Shown here: positions 62,078-64,000 of the stretch, piece after piece
Position numbering within the stretch: position 1 is the stretch's first letter
How the letters are laid out: the number at the start of each line of letters is the position of its first letter
Assembly: GCA_044449065.1 (NCBI GenBank)
Contig: JBIOHP010000019.1
Coordinates: 1 to 64,000, forward strand
DNA length: 64,000 nucleotides
Source: JBIOHP01 sp044449065
Lineage (GTDB): Bacteria; Bacteroidota; Ignavibacteria; UBA10030; SZUA-254
Direction: 5' to 3'
Program-made: the position numbers and the translations under genes
The notes under the pieces: model-generated
What the model saw: only the letters and a program-made list of their open reading frames with translations
What the model was told of the DNA's origin: nothing
The model's database searches: none

Positions 62078-64000
62078 ATGAAAAACACAACCAACTCGAG
62101 TACTATCATGAATATGAAATATGGCATAGCCATTCTCATCTTTTTAGCGATCATCATTCCCGCTATTCTTCACGCAGAATCATTCGTTCTCCGCGGCAGC
62201 GTACGCGATTCAAAAACCGATGAACCGATTGTTTCCGTAAATATCAGAATACTCGGCACTTCGCGGGGTACGGTCACGAATGCCCAAGGCAAGTACTCTC
62301 TTTCACTCGACCGCGGTAACTATACTATCGTATATTCATATCTTGGGTATCAGCCGGAAACCGTGAAAGTCATGTTAACAGAAAATATGAGCAAAGATAT
62401 CCAACTTGTGCCCTCGCCGCTCATTATGCCTGAGGTGGTGGTTTCCTCGGAAGATCCAGCCGTGGAAATTATCCGGAAAGCGATTGCCCACAAACATGAG
62501 TGGCTTGATCGATTGAAGACGTATCAATTTGAAGCGTTCACCCGTCAGATCCTGCGGCGGGATACAGCCATTGCAAGTATTTCCGAGGCGTATACAACCG
62601 GGTTTATGCTGATGGGTGATACGTTGAGGGAAATTGTGAAGCAGAAGCGCCAGACTCAAAATATTCCCTCGAATGAAAATTTTGCAGCCGTGCGGCGTAT
62701 TGTAAACTTTAACGACGATATGATCAATCTGTTTTCCATCTCTGTTGATGGGAATCAATCCGGGTATCGGTTTGTCGGGCCTACAGCTCCCGATGCGCTC
62801 GATAATTACGAGTATACACTCCTCAATACGTTCACCATTGGCGGCGTAGAAGTGTACAAGATCCGTATGACGCCGAAATCGAAACTTAAACCGCTCTTCA
62901 ACGGCGTCGTCACTATTGCCGACCAGACTTTTGCCGTGATGGGAGTTGATCTCCAGCCGAACGAAGCATTCACAATTCCCTTTGTCTCCGATATCGATCT
63001 GCATTACCGGCAGCAGTTCGGTTTGTATGATACGCTGTACTGGATGCCGACAAATATCACCGTAACCGGAACCTTCAAGGTGAACCTGATCGGGTTGTCC
63101 TTTCCCCAATTCGGAATGGAGCTTACATCCTCCATCTATGATTATACAATCAACTCTCCGATTCCCGATAGCGTGCTTCATAAGCCGACGCTGGTGACAG
63201 ATTCATTGGCTTCCCGATATGATTCAAGCTATTGGAGCTCCCATGAAGTGCTGCCGTTAACAAGCGAGGAGCAGGGGGCGTATAATACCTTAGACAGCGG
63301 GCAAACTCTCGAAAAACAATTTGAACCAAAAGGACCGCTGGCTTCGCTCAATAGCGGCGAGTCGGGATCATGGCTGGATAATGTCGATATCCGTTACAAT
63401 AGAGTAGAAGGATTTTTCTTCGGCGGCAAGTTTGAACAGAATCCCGTGAAGGATAAATTAAAACTTACCGGCGCCGCCGGCTGGGGATTTTCCGATAACG
63501 ACGCGAAGTACCGTCTGGGACTTCTCTGGTATCCTTTTAGTCTGAAAAAATTCGGCGTCGGCGGAGAAGTATACCGGCAGATGGATAATATCCCCGATCA
63601 AGGATATTACGGATCGTTAACAATCTCGCTGATGGCGCTGATCGATAAAAACGATTATCGGGATTATTTTTTCACACGCGGCTGGCGGACGTATCTTTCG
63701 TTTAACCCGTTTAAAAAGGTGAATGGCAAGCTCAGTTTCATCGATGAACATCAGCAATCACGCCAATCGAATTCAACGTATAGTTTTTTCAACGGCAATG
63801 AACCGTTCAGGGCAAATCCAGCAATTGATGACGGATATCTTCGGGCATTCCGGCTGGATCTGCATTTGGGAGACGAGCCGATTGTGTTCGATATGATTTC
63901 CCGGAACCAGATTGATCTTTCAATAGAGCATTCCTCACCATCGATTGGCTGGAGCGATTTCGATTACACGCGGTACAGCGCCGTTATCACGCTCTATGCT
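62078..64000 (+). CDS. CarboxypepD_reg/DUF5686-type outer-membrane protein, 3' end outside window
   Basis: The frame is open from ATG 62078 (or 62108) to the last base, 641 codons. Signal peptide ('YGIAILIFLAIIIPAILHAE'), a carboxypeptidase regulatory-like beta domain ('GSVRDSKTDEPIVSVNIRIL', 'GTVTNAQGKYSLSL'), then a DUF5686-type region ('IIRKAIAHKHEWLDRLKTYQ', 'FEAFTRQI', 'VDLQPNEAFTIPFVSDI') and a beginning barrel. Such proteins occur in Bacteroidota outer membranes; function is unknown. The plug-like first domain resembles that of TonB-dependent receptors, but no TonB box was seen. Confidence 0.85.
   Translation, partial: MKNTTNSSTIMNMKYGIAILIFLAIIIPAILHAESFVLRGSVRDSKTDEPIVSVNIRILGTSRGTVTNAQGKYSLSLDRGNYTIVYSYLGYQPETVKVMLTENMSKDIQLVPSPLIMPEVVVSSEDPAVEIIRKAIAHKHEWLDRLKTYQFEAFTRQILRRDTAIASISEAYTTGFMLMGDTLREIVKQKRQTQNIPSNENFAAVRRIVNFNDDMINLFSISVDGNQSGYRFVGPTAPDALDNYEYTLLNTFTIGGVEVYKIRMTPKSKLKPLFNGVVTIADQTFAVMGVDLQPNEAFTIPFVSDIDLHYRQQFGLYDTLYWMPTNITVTGTFKVNLIGLSFPQFGMELTSSIYDYTINSPIPDSVLHKPTLVTDSLASRYDSSYWSSHEVLPLTSEEQGAYNTLDSGQTLEKQFEPKGPLASLNSGESGSWLDNVDIRYNRVEGFFFGGKFEQNPVKDKLKLTGAAGWGFSDNDAKYRLGLLWYPFSLKKFGVGGEVYRQMDNIPDQGYYGSLTISLMALIDKNDYRDYFFTRGWRTYLSFNPFKKVNGKLSFIDEHQQSRQSNSTYSFFNGNEPFRANPAIDDGYLRAFRLDLHLGDEPIVFDMISRNQIDLSIEHSSPSIGWSDFDYTRYSAVITLYA

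Noticed and set aside
62375..63181. 268-codon open frame on the minus strand
   Set aside because: It is antisense to the CarboxypepD_reg/DUF5686 gene, which has clear domains and a signal peptide in the plus frame.

Overview
The window reads as a chromosomal segment from a member of the FCB group, most likely Bacteroidota/Chlorobiota and probably Ignavibacteria-like. The reasons are two secreted proteins ending in type IX secretion (T9SS) sorting domains of the 'YQNFPNPFNP' / 'ENYPNPFNP' type, a PorV/PorQ-family outer-membrane protein, many signal-peptide beta-barrel or lipoprotein genes, and a YicC-Gmk-RpoZ-CoaBC cluster with the long omega typical of this group. No rRNA, tRNA, CRISPR array or intact transposase was found by reading.

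Layout. 1-4.4 kb: the C-terminal 1455 residues of a very large T9SS cargo protein. 4.7-7.9 kb: a tight three-gene unit (atypical SDR, outer-membrane beta-barrel candidate, RsbW-like ATPase). 8.6-10.3 kb: mdh, rpmA and rplU on the minus strand. 10.6-13.0 kb: an AT-richer type II restriction-modification cassette of the AvaI/BsoBI family. 13.6-18.9 kb: a flavoprotein, a plant-type acyl-ACP desaturase and an ABC exporter separated by repeat-rich gaps. 18.8-19.7 kb: a trmO gene broken by one in-frame stop. 20-25.3 kb: a DUF1579 protein, a GH31 glycosidase and a PLP decarboxylase, the last two separated by a 321-bp element with 29-bp perfect terminal inverted repeats. 25.3-26.5 kb: a gene-free stretch made of a diverged tandem duplication rich in covarying hairpins. 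26.5-34.5 kb: lon, an S9 peptidase, dnaX (with a convincing -1 frameshift site), a PorV-like protein and a lipoprotein. 34.5-41.3 kb: a four-gene minus-strand envelope-signalling cluster (secreted protein, FecR-domain protein, large beta-barrel, CHASE2 class III nucleotide cyclase). 41.4-44 kb: rseP and dxr. 44.1-46.9 kb: a T9SS cargo and a DUF1460 amidase-like protein. 46.9-52.4 kb: a housekeeping cluster yicC-gmk-rpoZ-coaBC-udg-dnaB. 52.5-64 kb: rqcH, a lipoprotein, an ArsC-like protein, a secreted protein, an M2-like zinc peptidase, a prolyl oligopeptidase, a TPR protein and the start of a CarboxypepD_reg/DUF5686 outer-membrane protein that runs off the right edge.

The intergenic DNA is unusually structured. 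At least four repeat families occur: REP-like 'TCATTGCGA...GCAATCTC' units (six copies, two inverted pairs), a modular element of about 210-280 bp in three copies, the element with 29-bp terminal repeats, and the tandem hairpin repeat. The best candidates for a little-described system are the CHASE2 cyclase/FecR/beta-barrel cluster and the hairpin-rich tandem repeat. The clearest molecular observations are the dnaX frameshift signal and the point-nonsense trmO.
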